DNA from: Bradyrhizobium sp. MOS003
GTDB lineage: Bacteria > Pseudomonadota > Alphaproteobacteria > Rhizobiales > Xanthobacteraceae
Reading direction: 5' to 3'
Length of the DNA stretch: 64,000 bases
Assembly (NCBI RefSeq): GCF_003020125.1
Contig: NZ_PYFW01000003.1
Coordinates: forward strand, 434,001 to 498,000
Shown one piece after another: positions 16,235 through 26,622 of the stretch. The translations under genes and the position numbers were made by a program. Below the pieces are notes generated by a model that ran no database searches, was not told the origin of the DNA, and worked only from the letters and a program-made list of their open reading frames with translations. Within the stretch, counting starts at the first letter, position 1. Every line of letters starts with the position of its first letter.

Positions 16235-17629
16235 ATGGCCAATGCGCAGCTCCAATCCGTGCTCGATCACATCGACGGGGATTTCGACAACAGCCTGGAG
16301 CGCCTGTTCGCGCTGTTGCGGATCAAGTCGATCTCCGCCGATCCGGCCTTCGCCGGGGATTGCAAGGCGGCGGCCGAGCATCTCGCCAAGGACATCGCGA
16401 GTCTCGGCGTCGCCACTGAAGTGAGGGCGACGGCCGGGCATCCCGCCATCGTCGGCAAGACCGGGGCCGGCGGACGGCCGCATGTAATCTTTTACGGCCA
16501 TTACGACGTGCAGCCGGTCGACCCGCTCGATCTCTGGCATCGTCCGCCGTTCGAGCCCGTGGTGACGGACCATGCCGATGGCCGCAAGATCATCGTCGCG
16601 CGCGGCGCCGAGGACGACAAGGGCCAGGTCATGACCTTCGTCGAGGCCTGCCGCGCCTGGAAGAAGGTGACCGGCTCGCTGCCGATCGACGTTACTTTCC
16701 TGATCGAAGGCGAGGAAGAAGTCGGCTCGAAGAACTTCGTGCCCTTCATCGAGGCCAACAAGGACGAATTCAAAGCCGACTACGTGCTGGTCTGCGACAC
16801 CGGCATGTGGGATCGCAACACGCCGGCGATCACGACCTCGCTGCGCGGCCTGCTCTATGAAGAGCTGAAGATCACCGCCGCCAATCGCGACCTGCATTCC
16901 GGCGTATTCGGCGGCAGCGCGATGAACCCGATCCGGGTGCTGACCAAAATTCTGGGCGGCCTGTTCGATGACGACAACCGCATCACCATCCCGGGCTTCT
17001 ATGACGGCGTGAAGGATCTGCCGCCCGACATCCTCGAGCAGTGGAAGAAGCTCAACCTGACGCCGGAGATGTTTTTGAAGCCGATCGGCCTGTCGATCCC
17101 GGCCGGCGAGAAGGGGCGCCTTCTGATCGAGCAGGCCTCATCGCGCCCGACCTGCGACGTCAACGGCATCTGGGGCGGCTATATCGGCGAGGGCTCCAAG
17201 ACGGTGATCCCGTCGCATGCGTCGGCCAAGGTCTCGTTCCGGCTGGTCGAGGGGCAGGATCCCCAGAAGATCCGCAAGGCCTTCCGTGACTACGTGACGG
17301 CGCGCATTCCCGCCGACTGCAAGGTCGAGTTCGGCGACCATTCCGCCGCGCCCGCGGTCGCGCTCGACTGGAACATGAAGCCACTCGCCGCCGCCAGCAA
17401 GGCGCTGACGGAGGAATGGGGCAAGGAAACCGTGCTGATGGGCTCCGGCGCGTCGATCCCGATCGTCGCCGATTTCAAGCGCACGCTCGGGCTCGACTCG
17501 CTGCTGGTCGGATTCGGTCTGGACGACGACAACATCCATTCGCCGAACGAGAAATACGACCTGAGGAGTTTCCAGAAAGGCATCCGCTCCTGGGCCCGCA
17601 TCCTCGCGGCGCTGGCGGAAGTGAAGTAA
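16235..17629 (+). CDS. M20 family metallo-dipeptidase
   Basis: 464 residues, full length for the M20 dipeptidase/carnosinase-like group. The metal-site motifs are intact: GHYDVQPVDPLDLW, ARGAEDDKGQ, the catalytic EGEEEVGS, CDTGMWD and, near the end, NIHSPNEKYDLRSF. It is a cytosolic di-zinc hydrolase of dipeptides or related amides. An AGGA site precedes ATG 16235. Likely co-transcribed with the GT87 gene, with no obvious functional link. Confidence 0.94.
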   Translation: MANAQLQSVLDHIDGDFDNSLERLFALLRIKSISADPAFAGDCKAAAEHLAKDIASLGVATEVRATAGHPAIVGKTGAGGRPHVIFYGHYDVQPVDPLDLWHRPPFEPVVTDHADGRKIIVARGAEDDKGQVMTFVEACRAWKKVTGSLPIDVTFLIEGEEEVGSKNFVPFIEANKDEFKADYVLVCDTGMWDRNTPAITTSLRGLLYEELKITAANRDLHSGVFGGSAMNPIRVLTKILGGLFDDDNRITIPGFYDGVKDLPPDILEQWKKLNLTPEMFLKPIGLSIPAGEKGRLLIEQASSRPTCDVNGIWGGYIGEGSKTVIPSHASAKVSFRLVEGQDPQKIRKAFRDYVTARIPADCKVEFGDHSAAPAVALDWNMKPLAAASKALTEEWGKETVLMGSGASIPIVADFKRTLGLDSLLVGFGLDDDNIHSPNEKYDLRSFQKGIRSWARILAALAEVK

Positions 17630-17645
17630 GGTGAAAACTCTGTCC

Positions 17646-17735
17646 TCGTCATTGCGAGCGCAGCGAAGCAATCCAGAATCCCTCCGCCCGGCCGGTCTGG
17701 ATTGCTCCGTCGCAAGAGTTCCTCGCAATGACGAG
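17646..17735. repeat. Dispersed inverted repeat (CGTCATTGCGAGCG type)
   Basis: The left arm runs TCGTCATTGCGAGCGCAGCG then AAGCAATCCAG, and the right arm is its near-reverse complement, CTGGATTGCT then CTCGCAATGACGA, around a GC-rich loop. The element sits between two convergent genes. The same sequence type is very common in intergenic regions of Bradyrhizobium genomes (recollection). It is likely a REP-like palindrome that folds into a long hairpin in RNA. Confidence 0.85.
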
Positions 17736-17752
17736 CAGAGGAGGCGCCCCAA

Positions 17753-17787
17753 AACAAAAACGCCGCCCGGAATTGGGCGGCGTTTCA
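17753..17787 (-). terminator. Intrinsic terminator for the class II aldolase-family gene
   Basis: A 7-8 bp GC-rich stem, CGCCGCCC paired with GGGCGGCG around GGAATT, is followed on the minus strand by TTTTTGTTTT. This is a textbook intrinsic terminator 54 bp past the stop of the minus-strand gene. The plus-strand side has only a short GTTTC run, so it works mainly leftward but may act both ways between the convergent genes. Confidence 0.88.
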
Positions 17788-17840
17788 TTCCAAGACGTGC
17801 AGAGGATGTTGAAACTACCCTACACCAAACCCCGAAAATT

Positions 17841-18620
17841 TCAAGACCGGTAGCCCGGAAGCTCGCGGTCGAGCTTGCGCAGCAGCGGGGGCCACACGAG
17901 CTTGGTGGCGCGCAGCTCGGCGCGGTCGCGGTTGGCGAGTAGCTCGGTGTTCTTCTCGATCGCAATCTCCTCGACCGGGTAGATCGGCGTACCCAGCGCG
18001 CGCGTGCGCACCTGCATCGAGCAGGCGCGCTCGAGGTGGTACATGCGCTCGAAGGCGGAGGCGACCGAGCGGCCGACCGTCAGCGTGCCGTGATTGCGCA
18101 GCAGCATGTGGTTGTGGTCGCCGAGATCCTTCTGCAGCCGCGGCCGTTCGTCGTGGTCGAGCGCGATGCCTTCATAGTCGTGATAGGCGAGATCGTGGGT
18201 GACGAGCTGGGCGGTCTGGTTCAGCGGCAGCAGGCCCTCCGCGCTGCTCGACACCGCGGTGCCGTCGAGGGTGTGGAGATGCAGCACGCAGATCGCGTCC
18301 TCGCGCACCTCGTGGATCGCCGAATGGATGGTGAAGCCCGCCGGGTTGATGCTGTATTCGCTTTCGGAGAGCTGGTTACCGTACAGATCGACCTTGACGA
18401 GGCTCGAGGCCGTGATCTCGTCGAACATCAGCCCGTAGGGGTTGATCAGGAAGTGATGCTCGGGGCCGGGCACGCGCGCGGAGATGTGGGTGTCGACCAG
18501 GTCGTCCCAGCCGTACAGCGCGACCAGGCGATAGCAGGCGGCGAGATCGACCCGTTGCTGCCACTCGGCCTCCGTCATATCTGACGGCACTTCCTTCAGG
18601 CGCGCTTCCGCTGGCGACAT
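17841..18620 (-). CDS. Class II aldolase/adducin-family protein
   Basis: 259 residues, ATG 18620 after a GGAGAG site. The fold is that of L-fuculose-phosphate aldolases and adducin heads. Zinc-ligand histidines are visible in CVLHLHTLDG and in HMLLRNHGTLTVG, and THISAR with FLINPYG marks the phosphate/substrate region. Members outside sugar metabolism often have no known substrate. The gene is flanked by a terminator downstream and a dispersed repeat upstream and stands alone. Confidence 0.9.
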   Translation of the reverse strand: MSPAEARLKEVPSDMTEAEWQQRVDLAACYRLVALYGWDDLVDTHISARVPGPEHHFLINPYGLMFDEITASSLVKVDLYGNQLSESEYSINPAGFTIHSAIHEVREDAICVLHLHTLDGTAVSSSAEGLLPLNQTAQLVTHDLAYHDYEGIALDHDERPRLQKDLGDHNHMLLRNHGTLTVGRSVASAFERMYHLERACSMQVRTRALGTPIYPVEEIAIEKNTELLANRDRAELRATKLVWPPLLRKLDRELPGYRS

Positions 18621-18710
18621 GGCTGGTCTCTCCGAACATCGTTGTTGCGGGGAGGGAGCGTAGACTTGGTGGGAGCTGGCGGCAAGGCGTGCGGAGCGTG
18701 GCTGTCGCGC

Positions 18711-18787
18711 GTAGCCTGCATGAGCGAAGCGACATGCGGAACCGCTCTGAGATGGACCCCGGATGTCGCTTCGCTCATCCGGGCTAC
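18711..18787. repeat. Dispersed inverted repeat (GTAGCCCGGATGAGCG type)
   Basis: The left arm GTAGCCTGCATGAGCGAAGC GACATGCGG pairs with the right arm CCCCGGATGTCGCTTCGCTC ATCCGGGCTAC. The arms are about 30 bases with a few mismatches. It sits in the 184-bp gap between the aldolase-family and glycosyltransferase genes. The core is a frequent Bradyrhizobium intergenic palindrome (recollection). Confidence 0.85.
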
Positions 18788-18804
18788 GATTTCGGAGAAA
18801 ACTA

Positions 18805-20454
18805 TTACGGCGCCGGGATCGACAGCAGGCTGGAAATGCTGCGGCCGCGGATGTCGTAGACGCGGGCGAACACCACGTCGTCGCGCTTGATCTCGACCAT
18901 CACGGGCGCGGTCAGGCCCTTGCAGTAGAACTCGCCGAGCGTCATCGCGAAATCGGCCGCGTTGGAATCCCAGCCGATGGTGAAGTCGGGCCCGAGCGCG
19001 ACCTGCGCGGGGCGCTGCGGACCGCACACCGCGACCTTCCACTTGCGATTGTTGGGCGCCACTTCCTGGCGCTCGACGATCTGCTCACGCAGCTCGTCCG
19101 AGGCCTGCTTCAGCGCAAGGCCCCAATAGTCGAGCATGAAGCGGCTGTCGGCGGCGCGCACGGTGCCGGCGATGTGGTTGAAATGGGTGTATTGATAGGG
19201 ATGCAGCCGGATCATCTCGGCGAGCGGGAGCGCGAGGCCGAAGCAGAAGGTGGCGAGCACGACCGGCTGCCAGGTGCGGTGATTGGCGCGCAGGCGCTCC
19301 ATGGCCCACGCGAAAGCAACGCCGCCGAGCACCGCCATCGGCGGAATCACGAACACGAAATGGCGGATGCCGTTGTAAAGCGCCGGCCGCTTCACCATCG
19401 CGATCGCGAGCGGCAGGGTCGCAGCCAGCGTGAGCATCAGCATGATGGTCTTGCGGCGCGCCGGAACCTCGCGTCGCGGCAGCATGGCGAAAGTGCTGAA
19501 CATGGCGCCGCCCATCAGCACCAGCATCACCTCCGGCAGTTGCAGCGCGAACAGCGTCGGCAGATAGGACCAGGGCATGTCCGGCACCGACACGATCGCG
19601 CCGTCGAACATCTCCTTCCACGGCTTCTCGAAGAAATGCGAGAAGTAGGTCAGCGCCTCAAAGGGATTGCCGGGCTCCATGATCGACCACGGCCAGATCA
19701 GGCCCATCACGAGGTAACCGAACGCGAGGCCGGGCAGCAGCACATAGACGACATGGGCGAAGCGCCTGATAGCCTCGCGCAGGCCCTCGCCGCGCAGTTC
19801 TTCCAGAAACAGCGGGACGAAGCCGAGCATGGCGTAGACCAGCGCGAGCCCGCCGAGAATCCGGCAGCCGATCGAAAGGCCGGCGCCCAGGCCGACGATC
19901 AGGATCGTGCGCGGCGAGGGCTTGGGATATTCCTCGGCGAGCCGGACCAGGCCGAGCATCAGGATGATCATGGCCACCGCGAAGGGCGCATCCTTCGGAT
20001 TCATGAACATGTGGCCGTAGAAGATCGGGCACAGCGCGAGCAGCAGCAGTGCGGCAAGACCGGCAAGGGGACCGCCGATGCGGCGGCCGAGCCGCCAGGT
20101 CACCGCAAGTCCGATCACGCCGACGATCGCGCCGAGCAGACGTCGTGTCTCGAACAGCTCGAGCGGAATGATCTTGTGCAGGAGAGCCGCGACCATGTCG
20201 AAGCCGCCGCCATACATGTAGAGATTGGCGAAGGAGAGCGCCGCGGTGTCCTTGAAGCCGGAACCGAACATGCGCAGCAACAAATCGGCATATTCGGCGT
20301 GGGTGTAGTCGTCCCAGCCGAGGCCGTAGTCGCGGAAGGTCAGGCCTGCAACGACGGTGACCGCGGCCAGCACCAGCATGGCGAGATCGTCGCAGGTCCG
20401 TTCGACCGAGCGCCGTTGAGGCGTGTCGATCGCCGAAGTCGTGATGGATGTCAT
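18805..20454 (-). CDS. GT39-like membrane glycosyltransferase (PMT/ArnT superfamily)
   Basis: 549 residues with about 11-12 predicted helices after a short cytosolic start. The first periplasmic loop has GLGWDDYTHAEYAD, with the acidic pair used for catalysis in GT-C enzymes of the PMT/ArnT type, and MFMNPKDAPF follows in the third loop region. After the last helix a soluble periplasmic domain of about 130 residues closes the protein. It should transfer a sugar from a polyprenyl-phosphate carrier to an envelope acceptor; the acceptor is unknown. Single-gene unit. Confidence 0.83.
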   Translation of the reverse strand: MTSITTSAIDTPQRRSVERTCDDLAMLVLAAVTVVAGLTFRDYGLGWDDYTHAEYADLLLRMFGSGFKDTAALSFANLYMYGGGFDMVAALLHKIIPLELFETRRLLGAIVGVIGLAVTWRLGRRIGGPLAGLAALLLLALCPIFYGHMFMNPKDAPFAVAMIILMLGLVRLAEEYPKPSPRTILIVGLGAGLSIGCRILGGLALVYAMLGFVPLFLEELRGEGLREAIRRFAHVVYVLLPGLAFGYLVMGLIWPWSIMEPGNPFEALTYFSHFFEKPWKEMFDGAIVSVPDMPWSYLPTLFALQLPEVMLVLMGGAMFSTFAMLPRREVPARRKTIMLMLTLAATLPLAIAMVKRPALYNGIRHFVFVIPPMAVLGGVAFAWAMERLRANHRTWQPVVLATFCFGLALPLAEMIRLHPYQYTHFNHIAGTVRAADSRFMLDYWGLALKQASDELREQIVERQEVAPNNRKWKVAVCGPQRPAQVALGPDFTIGWDSNAADFAMTLGEFYCKGLTAPVMVEIKRDDVVFARVYDIRGRSISSLLSIPAP

Positions 20455-20762
20455 GGCTATCGGTGCCCCGGAATCCCCTCTTGGCCCGGCTGGTGCGCGC
20501 GGGCCTGCTCCCCGGACTCCCTATAGCGCAGTTCCATTACCAAGTAATTGGGCATTATGGCTAAATTCCTGATGCGACGCAGCAATTCCGGATATTGACA
20601 GCAGCCTAGCAGTAGCGAGCCGTAGCTGAAGGGAATGTGAATAAGTCCCTGATTTCCTTCCCTTTAGGAACGCCGCCTGCAATTCGCCGTTGGCGTGGAA
20701 CATCGTATGACGGTATCGTGCGTGACGGGTCGCGTGTGGATGTGCGGCCGGGGGTGAGTTCG
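20455..20762. other. 308-bp divergent intergenic region
   Basis: AT-richer than the flanks, especially 20530-20660. A TTGACA hexamer at 20595-20600 is the best -35 candidate reading rightward, but no good -10 follows at 16-18 bp. The reading frame of the next gene extends back to 20637, but that stretch lacks conserved character. No hairpin or operator stands out. Confidence 0.45.
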
Positions 20763-21629
20763 ATGACCTTGGCATTGTTGATCGCGGGGATTTTCGCCGT
20801 CGTGGCGGGCCTCCTTTCGATCCTGTTCGGCTTCTCCGTCAGGGAGTTCAGCCTCGGCAGCCCCCTCATAGTCTCGGGCACGATCGCCGTCTGCTCCGGG
20901 ATGTTACTGGCCGGCCTCTATGTCGTGGTCACGGAGCTGAAGGGTATCGCGCGCCGGCTGGCCGGTGCACCGTCGGAGGTTCGGGTCAGGCCCGTGCTGC
21001 CGGGCCTTGCCGCACCGGATGCTGCTGCGCCCGAGCCGATGCCCGCCGCGGCCGCAAGGATGGAGGGAAGGATCGAGCCGCCACCGCCGCCAGCCCCCGC
21101 CGCAGGCCCGCCGCCGTGGCAAAGCGAAGCTGCCGCGCGCGAGCGTCCGCGAGTCGAGGCGCCGCCGGAGCCGGAAGCGCCGACGCCGCCCGCGGCTCCG
21201 GAAGCACCGCGCCGCCGCAACCTGATGTTCGCCTCGACCTCGCGCAAGGAGCGCGAGCGCGCGGAGTCGAAGGCCACCGACGGAGCACCGCCCCCACATC
21301 TGGAGTCCGGTGAGGCCGCGGACATTCCGCCGGCAAGCTTTGACGATGCCTGGCCGAAGCCGGACCGCATGCGGCCGCCAGAGCCGCCGGCCGCCGCGCG
21401 CCGGCCCCCGCCGCGTTCTCCCTCGACCTTTGCGGAGACCGCCCCGCCTGCACCCGAACCGCCGCCGCCTGTCGAGCAGCCGCCGGTCACCGTGCTCAAA
21501 TCCGGAATCGTCGACGGCATGGCCTATTCGCTCTACTCCGACGGCTCGATCGAAGCGCAGATGCCGGAGGGCATGATGCGCTTTGCCTCGATCGACGAGT
21601 TGCGCGCCCATCTCGACCAGCGGTCCTGA
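20763..21629 (+). CDS. Membrane-anchored proline-rich protein of unknown function
   Basis: 288 residues from ATG 20763, which has GGGGGTGAG just upstream and opens directly with a membrane helix; a start at 20637 is less likely. Two helices (TLALLIAGIFAVVAGLLSIL and a second near 40-60) form a hairpin, then a 170-residue linker very rich in Pro, Ala and Glu, and a C-terminal block VTVLKSGIVDGMAYSLYSDGSIEAQMP ending in a short helix. The end block, about 50 residues, looks like a small folded domain. The layout suggests an envelope spanning or scaffold protein. Family not recognised. Confidence 0.72.
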   Translation: MTLALLIAGIFAVVAGLLSILFGFSVREFSLGSPLIVSGTIAVCSGMLLAGLYVVVTELKGIARRLAGAPSEVRVRPVLPGLAAPDAAAPEPMPAAAARMEGRIEPPPPPAPAAGPPPWQSEAAARERPRVEAPPEPEAPTPPAAPEAPRRRNLMFASTSRKERERAESKATDGAPPPHLESGEAADIPPASFDDAWPKPDRMRPPEPPAAARRPPPRSPSTFAETAPPAPEPPPPVEQPPVTVLKSGIVDGMAYSLYSDGSIEAQMPEGMMRFASIDELRAHLDQRS

Positions 21630-21697
21630 GCTCCTCCGCGCGGCAGTCAAGCGTCGTCGTCGCCTCGTCGGTCGTCTTGTTTCGGCCGAACGTATTG

Positions 21698-21726
21698 TTG
21701 ACAGGGAATAGTTCGCGTCGTCTATC
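21698..21726 (+). promoter_or_regulatory. Candidate sigma-70 promoter of mucR
   Basis: A perfect TTGACA (21698-21703) stands 17 bp before TCTATC (21721-21726), giving a transcript leader of about 25 bp to the mucR start at 21759. The -10 is weak in its second and last positions. MucR-family genes are usually autoregulated through AT-rich sites; no defined operator can be read here. Confidence 0.55.
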
Positions 21727-21758
21727 CCGTGAGGTGCAAGTGCAGAGAGGGCGGGCTC

Positions 21759-22175
21759 ATGTCGGATGCCGGGGCTAAGAATTTCATCGAGCTGACGGCG
21801 AGCATCGTGTCGGCCTATCTCAGCAACAATCCGACGCCGGCTGCGGAGATTCCGAACTTGATCGGCCAGGTGCACGGCGCCCTGGTGCGGGTGTCGTCAG
21901 GCCGTACCGAGACCGCGCCGCTCGAGCCGGCCAAGCCGGCGGTGTCGCTGAAGAAGTCGATCGCGCCCGATTATCTGGTCTGCCTGGAAGACGGCAAGCG
22001 CTTCAAGTCACTGAAGCGCCATCTGCGCACGCAGTACAACATGACGCCGGAGCAATACCGCGAGAAATGGGGCCTGCCGGCCGACTATCCCATGGTCGCG
22101 CCGAACTATGCGGTGGCGCGCTCGCAATTGGCCAAGCAGATGGGCCTCGGACAGCAGCAGCGGAAGCGGAAGTAG
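21759..22175 (+). CDS. mucR: MucR/Ros family transcriptional regulator
   Basis: 138 residues from ATG 21759, with GAGGGCGG upstream. The prokaryotic zinc-finger core reads CLEDGKRFKSLKRHLRTQYN, a Cys-x2-Asp variant with one histidine, as in MucR rather than Ros. It is followed by MTPEQYREKWGLP and the C-terminal YAVARSQLAKQMGLG basic block. MucR proteins are H-NS-like global silencers that control exopolysaccharide, motility and symbiosis genes in rhizobia. The genome probably has several paralogues, so the specific role is open. Confidence 0.95.
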   Translation: MSDAGAKNFIELTASIVSAYLSNNPTPAAEIPNLIGQVHGALVRVSSGRTETAPLEPAKPAVSLKKSIAPDYLVCLEDGKRFKSLKRHLRTQYNMTPEQYREKWGLPADYPMVAPNYAVARSQLAKQMGLGQQQRKRK

Positions 22176-22191
22176 TCGGGGCCTCTGATCT

Positions 22192-22285
22192 CGTAGGGTG
22201 AGCAAAGCGAAGCGTGCCCACGACTTTGATCACGATTGAAGAGAGATGGTGGGCACGGCGCAAGGGCGCCTTTGCCCCGTCTACG
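22192..22285. repeat. Dispersed inverted repeat (CGTAGGGTGAGCAAAGCG type)
   Basis: The left arm CGTAGGGTGAGCAAAGCGAA GCGTGCCCAC pairs imperfectly with the right arm GTGGGCACGGCGCAAGGGCG CCTTTGCCCCGTCTACG across a 27-bp AT-richer loop. It lies between convergent mucR and sufE and ends 8 bp from the sufE stop. The 'TGGTGGGCACGGCGC' core is a familiar Bradyrhizobium intergenic palindrome (recollection). It may act as a weak transcription barrier. Confidence 0.83.
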
Positions 22286-22293
22286 AAGGCTTC

Positions 22294-22722
22294 CTACGAC
22301 GCTTCCGCGAGCGCCTCTCTCGCATCGGTCTTGATGCGCTCGACCATCGAGCGCAGGCCGTTGGAGCGCTGCGGTGTCAGATGATCGCGAAAGCCGAACT
22401 CGTTGAACACGGCGATCGCGTCGGTATCGAGGATCTCCCGCGGCGTGCGTCCTGAATAGAGCGAGAGCACGATGGCGACCAGCCCGCGCACGATATGCGC
22501 GTCGCTGTCGCCGCGATATTTCAGGATCGGCACGCCACCATCGCGGTCGACCAGCTTCTGCAGCCAGACCTGGCTGACGCAGCCGTTGACCTTGTTCGCG
22601 GCGGAATGCTCGGCCTCCGGCATCGGTTCCAGGGTACGGCCGAGCTCGATGACGTACCGGTAGCGGTCGTCCCACTCGTCCAAAAGCTCGAAATTGTCCC
22701 TGATTTCGTCGATCGTCGTCAT
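22294..22722 (-). CDS. sufE: SufE family cysteine desulfuration protein
   Basis: 142 residues from ATG 22722 (MTTIDEIRDNFELL), the normal SufE start; the frame continues 27 bp further upstream but without support. It accepts persulfide sulfur from the SufS cysteine desulfurase for Fe-S cluster assembly. The catalytic cysteine lies in KVNGCVSQVWL (about residue 48), and the C-terminal LTPQRSNGLRSMVERI helix is typical. No other suf gene is nearby. Confidence 0.95.
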   Translation of the reverse strand: MTTIDEIRDNFELLDEWDDRYRYVIELGRTLEPMPEAEHSAANKVNGCVSQVWLQKLVDRDGGVPILKYRGDSDAHIVRGLVAIVLSLYSGRTPREILDTDAIAVFNEFGFRDHLTPQRSNGLRSMVERIKTDAREALAEAS

Positions 22723-22789
22723 GCTGGCCCGTGTTCCCGTTGGGGCCAATATAAGGATGCGAGGAGATGAAATCGATAGGGTTTGGGCG

Positions 22790-23215
22790 CTAATTCGCTG
22801 CCGAGGGGCCGCGCCATTCCAGCGCGAGGTCGTCCTGGCTCAGGGTGTCGTGCGGCGCTTCGCTCGAGACGGCATCGCCTTCGCCGACCATCGCGATCGA
22901 GCCGGTATGGTCGGGGGCCTTCTTGTCGTTCTTCTCGTTGCCGATGTGCTCCTTCTTGTCGTTGATGATCTGGTAGATCTTGCGCGCGCCATCCTGGGCG
23001 CGCTGGCCGATGATGGTCGCGGCCTGTCCGCCGACCTCGCAGGCCGCCGGCTGGCGCTTGCAGAACTGGGTCATGTCGGAGACGGCCGCGGTCGCAGCCT
23101 GAACCGCGTCGGCGGCGCCGATCTGGGGCAGCTTCTCCGATTCGGGCGTCTTGTCCCGGGGCAGGAGCACCAGCACCAGCCCGAGCCAGAATGTGATGCG
23201 GAGCAGAAAGCGCAT
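22790..23215 (-). CDS. DUF5330 family protein
   Basis: 141 residues from ATG 23215 (MRFLLRITFWLGLVLVLLPR). Longer in-frame starts run through a promoter-like AT-rich stretch. An N-terminal membrane or signal segment is followed by a conserved helical part with two cysteines (MTQFCKRQPAACEVGGQA) and an acidic C-terminal tail. DUF5330 proteins are small alphaproteobacterial envelope proteins of unknown function. The two cysteines six residues apart may form a periplasmic disulfide (inference). Confidence 0.82.
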   Translation of the reverse strand: MRFLLRITFWLGLVLVLLPRDKTPESEKLPQIGAADAVQAATAAVSDMTQFCKRQPAACEVGGQAATIIGQRAQDGARKIYQIINDKKEHIGNEKNDKKAPDHTGSIAMVGEGDAVSSEAPHDTLSQDDLALEWRGPSAAN

Positions 23216-23605
23216 CTTGTCGACCTGTACGTTAGATCCCGTCCGCGGCGATGGTCCGCGCGCGTTTCGACCTAGCAACTCTCGATAAATCGCAAGTGAT
23301 TGCCTTGAGCTTAATTCGCGGAAAATTTGCGCAGAATTCTTCGAGATCGACGGTGTCGTAAATTTTCGATTGACGCCGGCGCCCGGGATTTTGCCGGGCA
23401 CGCGTGTCCACCAATTCGAAACCATGCCGGGATGCGTGAAACCCTGTGTTCACCATCCTCGCCGAAGACGTCGCCAAATCGTCTAAAAGGCCCCGCGATG
23501 TCCCGGCGTCCGGCCGCGCACCGAGCCGCCTTAGCACTCGTTTAAGGTCGCTCTGACACGGTGGCTCAACGATAAGGAGGCGTTGCGGCACGTCTTCAAA
23601 GACGA
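23216..23605. other. 390-bp divergent intergenic region
   Basis: AT-rich between 23270 and 23370 (GCTTAATTCGCGGAAAATTTG, GTCGTAAATTTTCGATTGACG). This side probably holds the promoter of the DUF5330 gene. Nearer the kinase gene, AAGGAGG at 23574-23580 is a strong Shine-Dalgarno match but lies 26 bp before the called GTG start; no better start codon follows it at proper spacing. A 119-codon antisense frame here is not credible. Confidence 0.5.
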
Positions 23606-25484
<1,879 letters not shown>

Positions 25485-25492
<8 letters not shown>

Positions 25493-26204
25493 GAAGTCTG
25501 CCAAGGACGAAGCCGCTCCGCGCCGCCGTGGCGCCAAGGCTGCCGTTGTCGATGTCGAGACCGAGCGCAACCTCGTGATGCGCGTGCTGCTGCACAGCCC
25601 CAAGGATACGCTCGCCGGCCTCGTCGCCGTCGCCGCGGTCGGCGCGATCGTCTCCAACGCGCTGTTCCTGCAGACCGGCCGGCATCCGGCGCCGATGTTC
25701 GGCACGGTGATCAATCTTCCCGCACCTTCCTCCGTGGCGCTGTCGAACCCCTTGCCGCGTCCGCGCCCCGTCGGGGCCGATACCTCGCCGCTGGAGCCGC
25801 GCGCGACGGAGTTCCGCGCCGAGCCCAAGCCGGCCGAGTCCAAGCCTGCCGAGCGAGCCGCCGAGAAGCCGCCGGAGAAACCGGTCGAGGCGACCGCATC
25901 GACGCGCTCGAACGATCCGATGACCAATCTGGTCAAGCAAGCGACGTCGACGCCGCAATCCGCCATGCGTCCACCGGCGCCTATTCCCACGCCGCAGAGT
26001 CCCGCCGCACGGCGTATCGCCGGCGTGCAGCGCGCGCTGTCCGAATATGGCTACGGCAATTTGAAGATCACGGGCACGATGAGCGGCGAGACCCAGTCCG
26101 CGATCCAGAAGTTCGAGCGCGAGCACAAGATGCAGGTGACAGGCCAGCTGTCCGACCGGCTGCTACGCGAACTCGGCGCCGCGATTGGTCATCCCGTCGA
26201 ATAG
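25485..26204 (+). CDS. Membrane-anchored peptidoglycan-binding domain protein
   Basis: 239 residues from GTG 25485, overlapping the kinase gene by 8 bp. A basic cytosolic start (PKKSAKDEAAPRRRGAKAA), one membrane helix at about 42-62, a long Pro/Glu/Ala linker and a C-terminal PG_binding_1 domain (RIAGVQRALSEYGYG to LSDRLLRELG, about 175-235) suggest a bitopic protein that touches the cell wall. Coupling to a DivJ-like kinase suggests that cell-wall state and the kinase are linked; that is inference from overlap only. Confidence 0.87.
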
Positions 26205-26359
26205 CGCGCATCCCGCTGTCATTGACGCCGATCAATTCCCGGCATGCCGCTACGGCGAGACAGGCCGCGCCCGCGCGCGGGCGATTTGCTCGGGATCAAT
26301 GACGGCCGGCAGCTTCGGGGAACATGATTGCTCATCTTCAAGGAAGAAGAGAGGATGTT

Positions 26360-26569
26360 ATGTTCAAGGTCTCTGTTCTCGTCTGGATCGTGCTGGGTAC
26401 GGTGCTCGCGGGCGTCAGCCTGATCGTCGTGCTGATGGTGCCGAGCTTCACCGCCGACGCGATCAGGAACATCCCCTATGCAGTCGCCGTGGGATTCGCG
26501 CTTGCGATGCCGCTCTCATACCTCGTGGCACGCCAGATCAACGGCGGGCAAGGTGTAAGCAAGGCGTGA
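26360..26569 (+). CDS. Small two-helix membrane protein
   Basis: 69 residues from ATG 26360, preceded by GAGAGGATGTT. Two hydrophobic helices (VSVLVWIVLGTVLAGVSLIVVL and YAVAVGFALAMPLSYLVA) are joined by a short loop with the polar SFTADAIRN. No domain is recognised. The downstream DUF1491 gene begins 53 bp later on the same strand. Confidence 0.72.
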   Translation: MFKVSVLVWIVLGTVLAGVSLIVVLMVPSFTADAIRNIPYAVAVGFALAMPLSYLVARQINGGQGVSKA

Positions 26570-26622
26570 CATTCGGACACTGACACTGGCGGCGCGCGTC
26601 ACGCTGGCCTATCGTTCGACTC

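Noticed and set aside
23232..23591. A 119-codon leftward frame in the gap before the kinase gene
   Set aside because: It covers an AT-rich promoter-like area, has no family resemblance and has no convincing ribosome site.
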